Assembly (NCBI GenBank): GCA_017654935.2
Contig: CM065697.1
Location: forward strand, 44,578,567-44,642,566
Direction: 5' to 3'
Length of the DNA: 64,000 nucleotides
Origin: Phymorhynchus buccinoides
Lineage: Eukaryota; Mollusca; Gastropoda; Neogastropoda; Raphitomidae
The notes under the pieces were generated by a model that did no database searches, was not told the DNA's origin, and was given only the letters and a program-made list of their open reading frames with translations. A program made the position numbers and the translations under genes. This document shows positions 51,651-63,069 of this stretch, piece by piece (within the stretch, counting starts at the first letter, position 1; every line of letters begins with the position of its first letter).

Positions 51651-51898
51651 TTAACCCTTTCGCCGCCGACGTCGCATTTCGGCACCAGACTGATTTAACA
51701 CCCATGTCACTAAAAGGTGTGAAATTAGGATCCGTTATCCAACGACCTTATGTCGTTAACTTTGGGAGATAAGGAAAGAGGTCCTGTTTAATACATGTCA
51801 TAGTGGGATTCACAGTGTTGCAGACACTAACTTTTCTTTACCCAGGTAAGTTTGACTGAAAGATTTTGCTGAAAAATGGCTGGCCGCGAAAGGGTTAA
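51651..51898. mobile_element. TTAA family 1 MITE, forward, intron 4
   Basis: TTAACCCTTTCGCCGCCGAC ... TGGCCGCGAAAGGGTTAA. Only 35 bp from the preceding copy, in opposite orientation. Confidence 0.82.
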
Positions 51899-52309
51899 AG
51901 TCAAAACCTCTGACAGTAGAAGCCAATCAATCCTTTGTCAGAAAATTCTTAATCCTCAGAAATGTGCAAAATCCTCGTGACAATTCTGACAGCTGAATAA
52001 GCATAGCTTACCGACTATTGAGGGATCCGGGATAGCGTCATAATGTCACGTGATTTTTTGTTGGTAACGAAAGTCGGACGCCATTTTGGCTGGAGCGCTG
52101 TTTTGGTTCAGATTACAGAGGTGAGCGTCAGTGAGTTTCGACAAATCGTCACAATGGTAATAAACTGTGCAGTAGTTAAATGTTCAGGACTAAAAGCAAA
52201 CATCAGAATTCAATGCGTTCCACCGCCAAGTATCTTAGCAACCCGAATAATCCAGCCATCATGGCCGACAGAGGTGACATTCTCATTTGCATACATGAAC
52301 CCGGATCCC

Positions 52310-52466
52310 TCTATAAGGCGATACTTTCCCCCCCAGACTGTGACCCCTGCATCTTATAGTGTGACTGAAAAGATAATAAGAAAATAGAGCAACAAAATCT
52401 GAATTTAGCATTACATTTGGGGGAGTGCGCCTTATAATCAGGTGCGCCTTGTAGTCCGTAAAATAT
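52310..52466. mobile_element. Palindromic 'ACGGACTATAAG' MITE, left end degraded
   Basis: CTATAAGGCGATACTTTCCC and GCGCCTTGTAGTCCGTAAAA. It abuts the TIR element at 52467. Confidence 0.65.
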
Positions 52467-52693
52467 GTGACCCAGCACCACGAAAGGGACATTAAGTGTC
52501 AAACTGACCATTCTGAGGAAATTATACATTTGAAAACTTCAGACAATTCTCTTTCTAATGATACAAGAACCATTCTTGTATCTTTTTCCGTTCCAGAGTT
52601 ATGAGCATTTAAAGTTAGTAGGGTGAGTCGGCCATTTTGAGAAAACGATCTAAAGTCTAGCCTAGCTGAAGAAAATGCATTAACCTACTCGTT

Positions 52694-53374
52694 TTAACCC
52701 TTTCGCCACCAGCCATTTTCCAGCCAAAATATACCATTAAACTTAACTGCATAGAGAAAAAAATTATCTGCAATATAAGGAATTGCTCTGTGACATGCAT
52801 AACACTAGGCCTATCCTTACCTCTCAAAATTAAGAAAACTAGCGCAACGTCGAGTCCCTGTAATGCCTAGTAACGGTAACGCCAAGTACTGGTAACGCCG
52901 AGTACAGCAGATTTGAAGCGATTCGGTTAAGAAACGGCGGAGTCGTATAGCGCGCGCATTTCTGAACCGATTCGCTTCCGGGTTGGTACAAGGATAGTCA
53001 CCGTCCCCGGTAAACGACCTGCCACATTCGAAGGCAATCGGTCCAGAAACACCGGAGATACGGGCGCCGAGAGGCCGGCGGATGCGCGTTTCGCGCATTT
53101 GCCGAACCGCGCAAATGACACGGCTGCCTCGGTTGCCGTTGCCATCGGCCCGTTAGGGCTCACAGCAAATTTGAAGCGAATCGGTCGAAAAACGGCGGAG
53201 TTATAAGGCCCGTTTCGTGTTTCAGACACACACACACACACACACACACAGACAGTTGGCTTTTTACTATATGATAGGGTCTTTGGATAACAAGCCCTGA
53301 TTTGATGCCTTTTAGTGATATGGGTGTTGAACCATTGTGGTGCATTAATGCGACATTGGCGGTGAAAGGGTTAA
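52694..53374. mobile_element. TTAA family 1 MITE split by a Helitron-like insertion
   Basis: TTAACCCTTTCGCCACCAGC at the left, GGCGGTGAAAGGGTTAA at the right. The family interior is interrupted after TTAAGAAAA at 52838 and resumes with TAGGGTCTTTGG at 53275. Confidence 0.88.
52839..53274 (-). mobile_element. Helitron-like non-autonomous element, copy 2
   Basis: On the minus strand TCATATAGTAAAAAGCCAAC ... CGTTGCGCTAG, 436 bp. The intact MITE at 34077-34307 reads AAGAAAATAGGGTC at this point, so the insertion is exactly between A and T with no duplication. That is the Helitron rule. Confidence 0.82.
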
Positions 53375-53998
53375 ACCATTGTGGTGCATTAATGCGACAT
53401 TGGTGGTGAAAGGGTTAAAGCACTGTGGTGCATTAATGCGACATTGGTGGTGAAAGGGTTAAAGCACTGTGGTGCATTAATGCGACATTGGTGGTGAAAG
53501 GGTTAAACCACTGTGGTGCATAAATGCGACATTGGCGGTGAAAGGGTTAAAGCATTGTGGTGCATAAATGCGACATTGGTGGTGAAAGGGTTAAACCATT
53601 GTGGTGCATTAATGCGACATTGGCGGTGAAAGGGTTAAACCATTGTGGTGCATTAATGCGACATTGGTGGTGAAAGGGTTAAAGCACTGTGGTGCATTAA
53701 TGCGACATTGGTGGTGAAAAGGTTAAACCATTGTGGTGCATAAATGCGACATTGGTGGTGAAAGGGTCAAAGCACTGTGGTGCATAAATGCGACATTGGC
53801 GGTGAAAGGGTTAAACCATTGTGGTGCATAAATGCGACATTGGCGGTGAAAGGGTCAAAGCACTGTGGTGCATAAATGCGACATTGGCGGTGAAAGGGTC
53901 AAAGCACTGTGGTGCATAAATGCGACATTGGCGGTGAAAGGGTCAAAGCACTGTGGTGCATAAATGCGACATTGGCGGTGAAAGGGTCAAAGCACTTA
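53325..53998. repeat. 46-bp satellite made from the MITE right end
   Basis: About 14-15 tandem units of ATTGTGGTGCATTAATGCGA, CATTGGCGGTGAAAGGGTTA and A. The unit equals the terminal 46 bp of the TTAA family 1 MITE including the TTAA. Variants: GGCGG/GGTGG, TTAATG/TAAATG, ACCATT/AGCACT. Confidence 0.93.
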
Positions 53999-54223
53999 AA
54001 AGTCCATTTAGAGACCATATTAAAGATTGTCCTTTATAAATACGAACCATAAGATTAGATGTAAGAGAACACAGAAATACCCATAACTCAAAATTGACCA
54101 AAAATGAGATTTTCGACTTTCCAAGCGTGTTGTGAGAAACTAGCCCAGCGACTTAATGTCCCTTTCGTGGTGCTGGGTCACATATGGTAATAGTGTAATG
54201 GTGGCAAGATCTCTTCTTTCCTT

Positions 54224-54598
54224 AGCTCTCATCGCAACGATTTTGAATTATTAAAAAAAACTCACAAATCACTCCAGCCATACACACAAACAAAACATAC
54301 ATAAACAAAAGGAGAAATGAAAGAAGATTACGGGTTTTTACTTCAGGTTTAAACATAGGGACGTGGTAGATCAGACTTTTTTTATATAGACTTTATATAT
54401 ATATATAAAAACCTCTACACCGATTGGTTTCCCCACAACTAACCACTACAAAAACAAAGTCAGAGGCAAAATTGTGGTCTAAGGGAGCGAAGCCAGTTTA
54501 GAAGTGACCAAGGTATGGTACGCACATATTTACTTCCCTTGAAGCAAATGCATCAAATTGACAGCTATCTATTCATTCCGGAACGACTTGAATGAGCA
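54224..54598. mobile_element. TTAA family 2 MITE, reverse, intron 4
   Basis: TTAGCTCTCATCGCAACGAT at the left and GGAACGACTTGAATGAGC at the right. Confidence 0.8.
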
Positions 54599-54815
54599 GG
54601 GCACCCAATCATCCTGCAAAACAAAGGGTCCCAGGGACTCCTTCACTTACAGCATAGAGGGTCCTAGAGGTGGGATAGAGGGTCCCAGTGGCATTGCGAA
54701 TGCTAAAAATAATTTTTCTAGTGCATCCCTGGGACCCCCTGCACATTCTTTTAGAGGGTCCTTTAGTATTTTAGTACTTCATAGACCCCCAAAATGGGGG
54801 TCCCAGGGAGTCCTG
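54597..54815. mobile_element. CAGGGCTCCC MITE, reverse, intron 4
   Basis: CAGGGCACCCAATCATCC ... GGGTCCCAGGGAGTCCTG, inserted against the edge of the preceding MITE. Confidence 0.75.
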
Positions 54816-54819
54816 AATA

Positions 54820-55259
<440 letters not shown>

Positions 55260-55260
<1 letters not shown>

Positions 55261-55585
55261 ACTCCCCCCGTGGGGATACCGGGGGGGGGGGTCTTTTGTA
55301 CAAATAGTTCCCCCACCTTCTGGAAGTTCTGTGCTTGTAACTTCCTCTAATTCTGTCATTCTCTTTGACTCTGCCTTTTCCCTTTGCTTACTGTCATCTA
55401 GCTATCTTTCTGTCTCACCGGTTCATTCTCCTGCCTTTTTTCTATAAATTCTTACAAAGATTTCTTCAGCCGAAGTCGGACATGCTGGGCCTAACTATTT
55501 CTTAGTTAGGTGCATAACGGCAGCATGACGCATCTACGCTCATATCACAGGAAACTGTCTGAGCGAACGAAGAAGAAGAAGAAGA
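55260..55585 (+). mobile_element. SINE-like repeat type A, inserted in pogo-like MITE
   Basis: CCCCCGTGGGGATACCGGGG, CTTTGACTCTGCCTTTTCCC, CGGCAGCATGACGCATCTAC and GAAGAAGAAGAAG tail. ATGCTTAC occurs on both sides (55253-55260 and 55584-55591), a probable target duplication. Confidence 0.78.
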
Positions 55586-55689
55586 TGCTTACAAAGAAGG
55601 AAATTGCCCTGGTGCTTTGCCCGTTGAAGGTTTAAGATTAAACCGAAATATCGCGATTTTATTAGTGTTCTTATATTTTTTATATTGAC

Positions 55690-56275
55690 TTACAAAGAAG
55701 GGCAATGTCTCAGAGAAGTAGCACAGTGGAACATCCTGCAGTGTGCTGACTATGAACCTGTGGACTAGGTCTCCTTTACACGAACCATAACTCTTCTATT
55801 CATTATCGGATTGAGGTCCCTTGACTAACCCACCATCTGGATCTAACCGTTATACAGTGCAACCTCCTGCAGTGTGCTGACTATGAACCTGTGGACTAGG
55901 TCTCCTTTACACGAACCATAACTCTTCTATTCATTATTGGATTGAGCTCCCTTGACTAACCCACCATCTGGATCTAACCGTTATACAGTGCAACCTCCCT
56001 TATAAGATCTCCCGTCATAAGACTCCCTCCCACATAAGACCTACTTCTCTGAGACATTGCCCTTCTTTGTAAGTATTAAAATTATCTCCCTTATAAGACC
56101 CCTCCCTTATAAGACCTCATTTTGGATGGGTCTTATAAGGGAGGTTCCACTGTACTTAGCAACCAGCAAGCAAACGTTACACCTCCCTTATATAAGACCT
56201 TAAAAAATCATCAAAAATGAGGTCTTATAAGGGAGGTGTCTTAAAGGGAGGTAATTTTAATACTTACAAAGAAAG
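55690..56275. mobile_element. pogo-like MITE cluster with a ~127-bp tandem duplication
   Basis: CTGCAGTGTGCTGACTATGA, GGACTAGGTCTCCTTTACAC and CACCATCTGGATCTAACCGT occur twice (about 55736-55854 and 55865-55983), followed by CAGTGCAACCTCCCTTATAA ... GGGAGGTTCCACTGTA (55986-56155) and another copy to 56275. Confidence 0.72.
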
Positions 56276-56279
56276 GCAA

Positions 56280-56406
56280 AACAGAAAAAGTTACAAGAAT
56301 GGTTCTTATATCATTTGAAAGAGAATTGTCTGAAGTTTCCAACTGTATCATTTTCTCAGAATTGTCATTTTGACACTTAATGTCCCTTTTGTGGTGCTGG
56401 GTCACA
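56280..56406. mobile_element. One end of the GTGACCCAGC TIR element
   Basis: AGAGAATTGTCTGAAGTTTC and CACTTAATGTCCCTTTTGTG match the reverse of 52467-52580. Confidence 0.7.
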
Positions 56407-56579
56407 TTATGGTGGTGGGCAGTAATGAGCAATCATCCTCATAACGATAATAAAGATAGTTTTTGCAAAAACTTCATCATTAACTCTTTTAGCGCCATGT
56501 ATATTTTGACGTTCTTGATTGTCCGTTGCATCTCAACCAACAAGAGGGAAGCAACCATTTTTTGTTTGTGTGCGTGCAT

Positions 56580-56816
56580 TGCTCCCTTTCACAGCCAATG
56601 TCGCATCTTTGCACCACACTGATTTAACACTCATGTCACTAAAAGGCATCAAACCAGGGTCTGTTATCCAAAGACCCTATTTTTGGAGGTAAGGATGGGC
56701 CTTACTTTATACATATCACAGAGAAATTTCCAATATTGCAGATGGTTTTTTCTCTCTACCCAGGTAAGAGTAATGGAAACATGTTGCTGAAAAATGGCTG
56801 GCGGCGAAAGGGTTAA
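56580..56816. mobile_element. TTAA family 1 MITE, left end damaged
   Basis: CCCTTTCACAGCCAATGTCG ... TGGCTGGCGGCGAAAGGGTTAA. Confidence 0.78.
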
Positions 56817-57044
56817 CAGCAGAATAAGTGACAAAAGCTCTAAAAACAGACAAACATATCATATGATATGGCAAGGTGCTTGGCAGTGAATGTCTTTGCA
56901 TTTGGTGGGAGTGTGTAGTTATATCTTGGGCGAATGCATCTGTCCATGGATGCTAAAAGAGTTAAAACATCAGGGTCAATTCTGCCAATTGTCACTGTGA
57001 TCGATGCAGCGGCTTAGGCTGTCGCACTTGGTACACAATTTCTG

Positions 57045-57190
57045 GTAAATGTTAAGATCAGCTCCCTCCGCTGTTCCATGGTGAAGTTGGCTAATCAGTT
57101 TAATGGAAAAGGTAAATCGGAGGGAGCTGATTGGTCCTAACCCTAAGCCTTCACCCTGGAACAGCGGAGGGAGCTGATCTTAACATTAGC
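57045..57190. mobile_element. Hairpin MITE
   Basis: ATGTTAAGATCAGCTCCCTC and CGCTGTTCCA at the left pair with TGGAACAGCGGAGGGAGCTG and ATCTTAACAT at the right; an inner arm (TCAGCTCCCTCCG / CGGAGGGAGCTGA) is repeated near 57115-57135. Confidence 0.72.
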
Positions 57191-57217
57191 CAAATTTCTT
57201 GATCATACAATGACACT

Positions 57218-57252
<35 letters not shown>

Positions 57253-57534
57253 GACCGCACACTCTCTTCTTTCCAGTTGCAATATACCGTATTTTTTCAG
57301 ACTGTAAGGAGCACCTGATTATAAGGCACACCCCCCAAATGAAAGTGATAATTATTTGGTTGGTGTAGTTTTGTTTCACACGTTTGATTAATGTTCTTTC
57401 AGTTATGTTGTATCTCTGTCATGTTGTTGCACCTAACCTGAATTTCTCTTTGGGAGATATTAAAGCATACTTGAACTTGAACTTGGTATATTACAGAAAA
57501 TGGAGATTCTGTTATTACACTTTCCTACTACTTT

Positions 57535-58241
57535 CAGAGCTGATTCTAGGATTTTGAAAAAGGGGGGGCATCCCCCCCCCCCCCCCCCCCCTATGATTGA
57601 AAAAAGGGGGGCAGGTCCCCCCCCCTAAGAATGAAAAAAGGGGGGATTGGTGGCAGGTCCACTGGATACAAGGGAAAACGGCTTTAAACACACTTTGCAC
57701 TGCATTCCGCCACTCTCCATCTTGGACAGCCATGGCCACTTCTTCAGCCAGTCGTCTTGGAACCGGTGTTCCCTTGCACTGGCGCTGTTATCAGGCTGCT
57801 TCTCCGAGTTTTTGGATGTAGTCGCCGTTTCTTCAAGCTCTTCTCCACACTGACTCATCATGTGGCACAGACTGCTTTTTTTTCACTTTGCCTCCGCGAA
57901 AGTCAAAATCAAGGAGCGTGGCTACGCCCTTCATTTTGGAAGAAATCCAATATGGCGGCTTAAACTCTCGCAAGTTCTCGTCAGTATTCGAGATGAATGA
58001 GATGAACGCGATTGATTGGTTGATTTACACTAACAATTGCAAAGAACCAATGAAATATCAAGAAATCATTCACTCCAGTTTGTGTAGCCTAGACAACAGG
58101 TTTTGCAGACGACGAACGCCATGCCCGCAGCGATCGGTGAAAATAGCGGGCAGTTCTTCAAATGTGCATTAAGACTCGATTATCGCAGGAAGGAACAGAT
58201 TTTCGGGGGATTGTACCAATCCCGCGCTCTAGAATCAGCTG
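57535..58241 (-). mobile_element. hAT-like element retaining the transposase N-terminal zinc-finger exon
   Basis: Ends CAGAGCTGATTCTAGG (57535) and CTCTAGAATCAGCTG (58241). The minus-strand frame at 57625-57861 reads RFQDDWLKKWPWLSKMESGG and MQCKVC, like the BED/TTF-type zinc finger at the start of hAT-related proteins. C tracts and a repeated AAAAAGGGGGG motif lie near the left end. No catalytic region is present. Confidence 0.68.
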
Positions 58242-58254
58242 ACTTTGCTACTTC

Positions 58255-59200
58255 TACAGTGGAACATCCCTTATAAGGCCTCCCATTACAAGACATCAAA
58301 TGTTGATGTCAGTCCATGGTGGTTGTTCCGAAATATTACAGCAGGCAAAATACAATGGGCGTTGGGGGGGTTTATCGCTCAACCCACATAAGACCTACTT
58401 CTCTGAGACATTGCCCTTCTTGGTAAGTATTAAAATTACCTCCCTTATAAGACCTCATTTTGGATGATATTTTTAAGGTCTTATAAGGGAGGTTCCACAC
58501 AAGGCTCTCAGTCTGGTAAAAAGTATCGCCTTATACAGTGGAACCTCCCTTTCAAGACTCCCTCCCATTAAGACCTACCTCTCTGAGACATTACCATTCT
58601 TTGCATTAAAATTACCTCCCTTATAAATATAAGACCCATCCCTTATAAGACCTCATTTTGGATATTTTTAAGGTCTTATAAGGGAGGTTCCACACAACAA
58701 GGCGCATGGCTCTCAGTCTGGGGAAAAAAGTATCGCCTTGTAGTCAGTACATTCAAAAATCATCCAAAATGAGGTCTTACAAGGGAGGGGTCTTATAAGG
58801 GAGGTGATTTTAACACTTACAAAGAAGGACAATGTCTCGGAGAAATAGGTCTTATATATTCAATTAATTATTAAATACTTGTAGCGGTGCCATAGCCGAT
58901 GAGGTTTAACCGAGGCGTGGTTACCGCTACACCTATCTGTATTAATACAAAATCGGGACTTTACTGGTTTCGTACTGCCTCCGGGCATTGCCTCCAGTAT
59001 TGTTCCCACCATATTTGTATTTACAAATGTCCCATGTGTGTCTGATTCGGACCAAGAGGACGTGAAGCACCATTTTCGTCTTATATGGGAGGGAGTCTTA
59101 TAAGGGAGGTGATTTTAACACTTACAAAGAAGGACAATGTATCAGAGAAATAGGTCTTATATGGGAGGGAGTCTTATAAGAGAGGTTCCACTGTACTTTG
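58255..59200. mobile_element. pogo-like MITE cluster, one copy split by a SINE
   Basis: Copies at about 58255-58500, 58537-58690 and 58750-59200 with CAGTGGAACCTCCCTTTCAA or related ends. The SINE at 58879-59075 (CCATAGCCGATGAGGTTTAA ... GAGGACGTGAAGCACCA) interrupts the last one after AGGTCTTATAT. Confidence 0.72.
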
Positions 59201-59230
59201 GCTCTCAAAGAACTGAACCTACAATAATAC

Positions 59231-59725
59231 AGACCTGTCTACCCCTATTTTGCAAAGTTGTAATTTCTGAAACAAAAAAAACGTAATTTTGAGGGGGAAA
59301 AACTGTAATCCAACGCGTGACCAATGAACGTCGATATCCTACTGACCTGAGTGTGCAATACTAATGTCCGTCGAGCAGTAGACACAGAACACATGTATGC
59401 TCATCACCTAGTACTGAACGACGTATTCCTGGAATTTTGAGATAACTTTCCCAGAATTTCTGTGCCACTTTTGATGTCTTTTCTTTTGATTTCCGACCAG
59501 AAGCTTCGGAATGCACTCGCTTGGACGCCATTTTGGAACAGAAAAGGAAATGGCGCAAAATGACTTTTCACCGCATCGTTTCAAAAGCTTCGCTTACCGA
59601 CGCAACTGTAGTGAGGTTTTTTTAATATTTAGGATTCCCCCCCCCCCCCGTAATTTTTTTCTAAGCCGTAATTTGCCTCCCCCCGTAAAAATTACGGCAA
59701 AATTGGGATGGTATACAGGTCTGAA
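59231..59725 (-). mobile_element. hAT-like element with residual N-terminal frame
   Basis: CAGACCTGTCTACCCC at the left and GGTATACAGGTCTG at the right. The minus-strand frame 59361-59558 reads SGRKSKEKTSKVAQKFWESY and SVLGDEHTCVLC, plausibly a BED-like finger start. It ends 50 bp from RBPJ exon 3. Confidence 0.62.
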
Positions 59726-59764
59726 TAATACATCCTTCCACCAACGCACTCCCATCTGTTATCA

Positions 59765-59932
<168 letters not shown>

Positions 59933-59935
59933 TTA

Positions 59936-60151
59936 CAGGGCTCCCAAATGTCCTGCAAAACAAGGGGTCACAGGGGCTCCTTTAATTACAGTACAGAGGG
60001 TCCTAGAGGCGGGATAGAGGGTCCATAGGCATTGCGAATCCTAAAAAGAATTGTTCTAGTGTATCCCTGGGACCGCCTACACATTCTTTTAAAGGGTCCT
60101 CTAGAATTCTAACACTTCATAGACCCCTAAATGGGGGTCCCTGGGAGCCCC
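59936..60151. mobile_element. CAGGGCTCCC MITE, reverse, intron 2
   Basis: CAGGGCTCCCAAATGTCCTG ... GGTCCCTGGGAGCCCCG. Confidence 0.77.
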
Positions 60152-60159
60152 GAGTGAAA

Positions 60160-61070
60160 CCAATAGGGCGTTTGCCATGAGTGTTCGTTCTCTATACTAG
60201 ACTACTAATTTGCCCAAGCTCGTTCTGCCCGAGTTGCGCTGACCTCTCTAATTCAACTCTCTAAATTCAACTCAGTGAAATTCAAGGTCACCGGCGCGTG
60301 GCAAATGCTCTATTCACAGAAAGGGTATCAATCAATCATGACAGGATTTATTTATTTTTTCCCATTATAGTCCCGTTAACAGCTACGGTCATCTCAGGAC
60401 TGTCACCGCGTAAAGTTCGACCACTTAGTACAAAACACTCATCAATATATCTTACCAACGTTCAACAACATGTAAACAACAAAACATACAGTACAATTCA
60501 TAACATGACACCTCCATCATTGCACCCTATAGCACATAAGTCCACACAGTGCTGGAAACGTTGAGCCACTCTACTCTATTTATCGGATCCAGGTTAAAAA
60601 AACAGTAAAAAAGGATAACAAATACATACTAGTAAGCTAAAATATATAAAAAAGGCTATATTATAAGCAAATATGCACTGCAGAATGGACAACAGGTGCC
60701 CACTCAAGTGCGCAAGCATCACGTGTGGACGCCAGTGTACAATAAAAACAACAACTGGCATGTCATAAATTGTAAAAAGGAAAAACGTGGAAGAGATTTA
60801 TAGAAAAAATGCAGGTGAATGGACCAATAAGGCAGAAAAAAAGTAGACGCCAGAAAGCAAAAAGAAGAGAAAAGGCAGAGTCAAAGAGAGTGATAGAGTA
60901 GGGGAAGTTCGCCGATACATATTTATTCAATAATAAAATAACATCTTTTCTATTCTTTCTCCACGGTGCAACTCCCCCCAAATGAAAAAACCACCTGAAA
61001 CTAGTGAAAGGCAAGGGACAAAAACAAAACTGAAATCCTTCTACAGGAAAAAGTTGCACCCACGTTTCTC
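60160..61070. other. RBPJ intron 2, mostly unassigned
   Basis: A reverse fragment of the SINE-like repeat lies at about 60800-60905 (GGAAAAGGCAGAGTC-like AGAAAAGGCAGAGTCAAAGA). Otherwise nothing was recognised. Confidence 0.4.
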
Positions 61071-61079
61071 ATTCTCTCA

Positions 61080-61131
<52 letters not shown>

Positions 61132-61215
61132 AATCCACCCACCCACCCACACATTCATGCACGCGAGTGTGCGCACACATGCATGCACACACACACGCAA
61201 GTACTGTAAGCACAC
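61080..61215. repeat. (CA)n microsatellite
   Basis: Pure CA run at 61081-61128 followed by CCCA/CACG variants. Confidence 0.95.
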
Positions 61216-61411
61216 ACATGCCTTGGATATAAAAGCATAAAGAAAACAAAATGGGGGAACCAAGATTTTGCTGAACACATTTAGATCTAGCTCGGAGCAA
61301 TCATTAATCTATAAACTATTGAAAACATGAGAAGGGGACGGGGTGGGGTGGGTGACTTAGAAAGAAGAGGCTTACCTAAACATATTGCTAGATTATCAAT
61401 GTTAAATATAA

Positions 61412-63044
61412 TTAACCCCATGACTGCCATAACGTATCACGTACGTGCTTGACGACGTCATCAGATAAAAGGGAATTACTCTGGTATGTTGCTTTTTGTT
61501 TTAACAGTCAAGAGGGTTATATCCCCAGAGCGCTTTGCCGGATTGGCTTAAAATTATCATTGGTTTTTAGTCCGTCACCGACGGACTATTGCGATGGGCT
61601 GGTTTGTATTTTTTTTTTTTTTCCTGTCTGTCCCAAGGATATCTCCCGAACCGCTTGACCGAATCGCGTCAAATTTTGTGTGAAGGTGTGCCTCCTTAAT
61701 AGGAAGAGATCGGCACAAACCATTTTGCCGTCGTGACCTTGAGCTTGACGTACGACCTTGAAAACCAAAAATCTATTTTTAGCCATATCTCGGGCACCGA
61801 TCAACATAGGATGTTGAAACTTGGTATGAAGGTGGTTTGGCTTATGCCCGTTCTGATGATGGCATACCGATCAAGGTCAAGGTCAAGGTCAAAAAGATCG
61901 CTGGAGCCTGAAAATCGGAGGGTCATTTTTTTCTCCTTCTGTCTGTCCCAAAAATATCTTTCGAACGGGTTGACAGAATCACGTCAAATGTTGTGTGCTG
62001 GTGTGTCACCATGAGAGGAAGGCATCCGCGCAAACCATTTTGCCGTCGTGACCTTGACCTTGACCGCTCTCCCGAACAAGGGCGTCGCCGAGCGGCAGAC
62101 ATGTCCGTCACCAGCAATGCCACGCACTTGCGACACGCCGTAGCATAATTATCCGTCACCGTAGGTGATCGGACTTTGCAGTTGTCTGGTTTGTATTTTT
62201 TTTTTTGTCCGTCACCATAGGTGATCGGACTTTGTGGTCGTCTGGTTTGTATTTGTCCGTCAAAATAGGTGATCGGACTTTGCATGGGTTGGTTTGTATT
62301 TAGTCCGTCACCGACGGACTATTGCGATGGGCTGGTTTTTTTTTTTTTTTGTTTTTTTGTTTTTCTGTCTGTCCCAAGGATATCTCCCGAACCACTTGAC
62401 CGAATCGCGTCAAATTTTGTCGGCTGGTGTGTCACCATGAGAGGAACGCATCCGCGCAAAATGTTTCGCCGTCGTGACCTTGACCTTGGCTTACGACCTT
62501 GAAAACCGAAAATCTTTAAGGGGCCATAACTCCCACACCGTTCGTGTTAGAGTCTTCGAATTTGGCATGTAGGTACTTTGGCTTATGCCTGTTCTGATGG
62601 TGGCATACCGATCAAGGTCAACGTCACGGTCCGGGAGATTGGTAGGCCTTGAATGTGGTAGGGGTCTACAAACTGGGTTTTAAGCTTTATTTTCCACATT
62701 TGTGCTTGACAGAAGCGCTTCAGATTGTATGTGGTACTGTATACCCTAGAGTAGAAAACATCCCAGCATAAATTATCGCCATGCTGACCTTGGCCTTGAA
62801 GTTTGACCTTGAAAACCGAAATTTCCTTCTTTGCGCTATGTATTTCTTCTTCAAGCTGTATCTCGTGAACTAGAAGACAGAATCCCTTGCAATTTTGTGT
62901 CAGGATGTGACACTCGACGGGGTGTCGCAAGTGCGTGGCATTGCTGGTGACGGACATGTCTGCCGCCCGGCGACGCCCTTGTTTTTTCATGCCATGATCT
63001 TTTTTTAAAGTTTATTTAATTTTCTCTGGCAGTCAAGGGGTTAA
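61412..63044. mobile_element. TTAA family 3 MITE split by a 1.4-kb insertion
   Basis: TTAACCCCATGACTGCCATA at 61412 and TCTCTGGCAGTCAAGGGGTTAA ending at 63044. The family interior stops near 61568 and resumes with TTTTTTCATGCCATGATC near 62984. Confidence 0.78.
61569..62985. repeat. Hairpin-rich composite repeat inserted in the TTAA MITE
   Basis: Contains AGTCCGTCACCGACGGACT (a perfect 8-bp stem) at about 61569 and 62301, and related TCCGTCACC-AT-AGGTGATCGGA hairpins near 62153, 62208 and 62255. Between them are units with GACCGAATCGCGTCAAATTT, GCCGTCGTGACCTTGA and GACCTTGAAAACC. A 60-bp inverted pair (AAGGGCGTCGCCGAGCGGCA near 62080 and its complement near 62970) links its middle and right end. 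Confidence 0.75.
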
Positions 63045-63069
63045 AAAAAACTTAAGAAATGAAACTCAC

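Larger units (their letters stand above)
52467..54181. mobile_element. TIR element (GTGACCCAGCACCACGAAAG ends) with nested insertions
   Basis: GTGACCCAGCACCACGAAAG at 52467 and its complement ending at 54181, ATAT on both flanks. Own sequence is only about 410 bp (52467-52693 and 53996-54181). The remainder is a TTAA MITE, a Helitron-like insertion in it, and a satellite. Another one-ended copy is at 56280-56406. Confidence 0.8.

Noticed and set aside
53325..53998. CRISPR-like regular array
   Set aside because: Units are contiguous 46-bp tandem copies with no unique spacers, in a eukaryotic intron, and derive from a MITE end.
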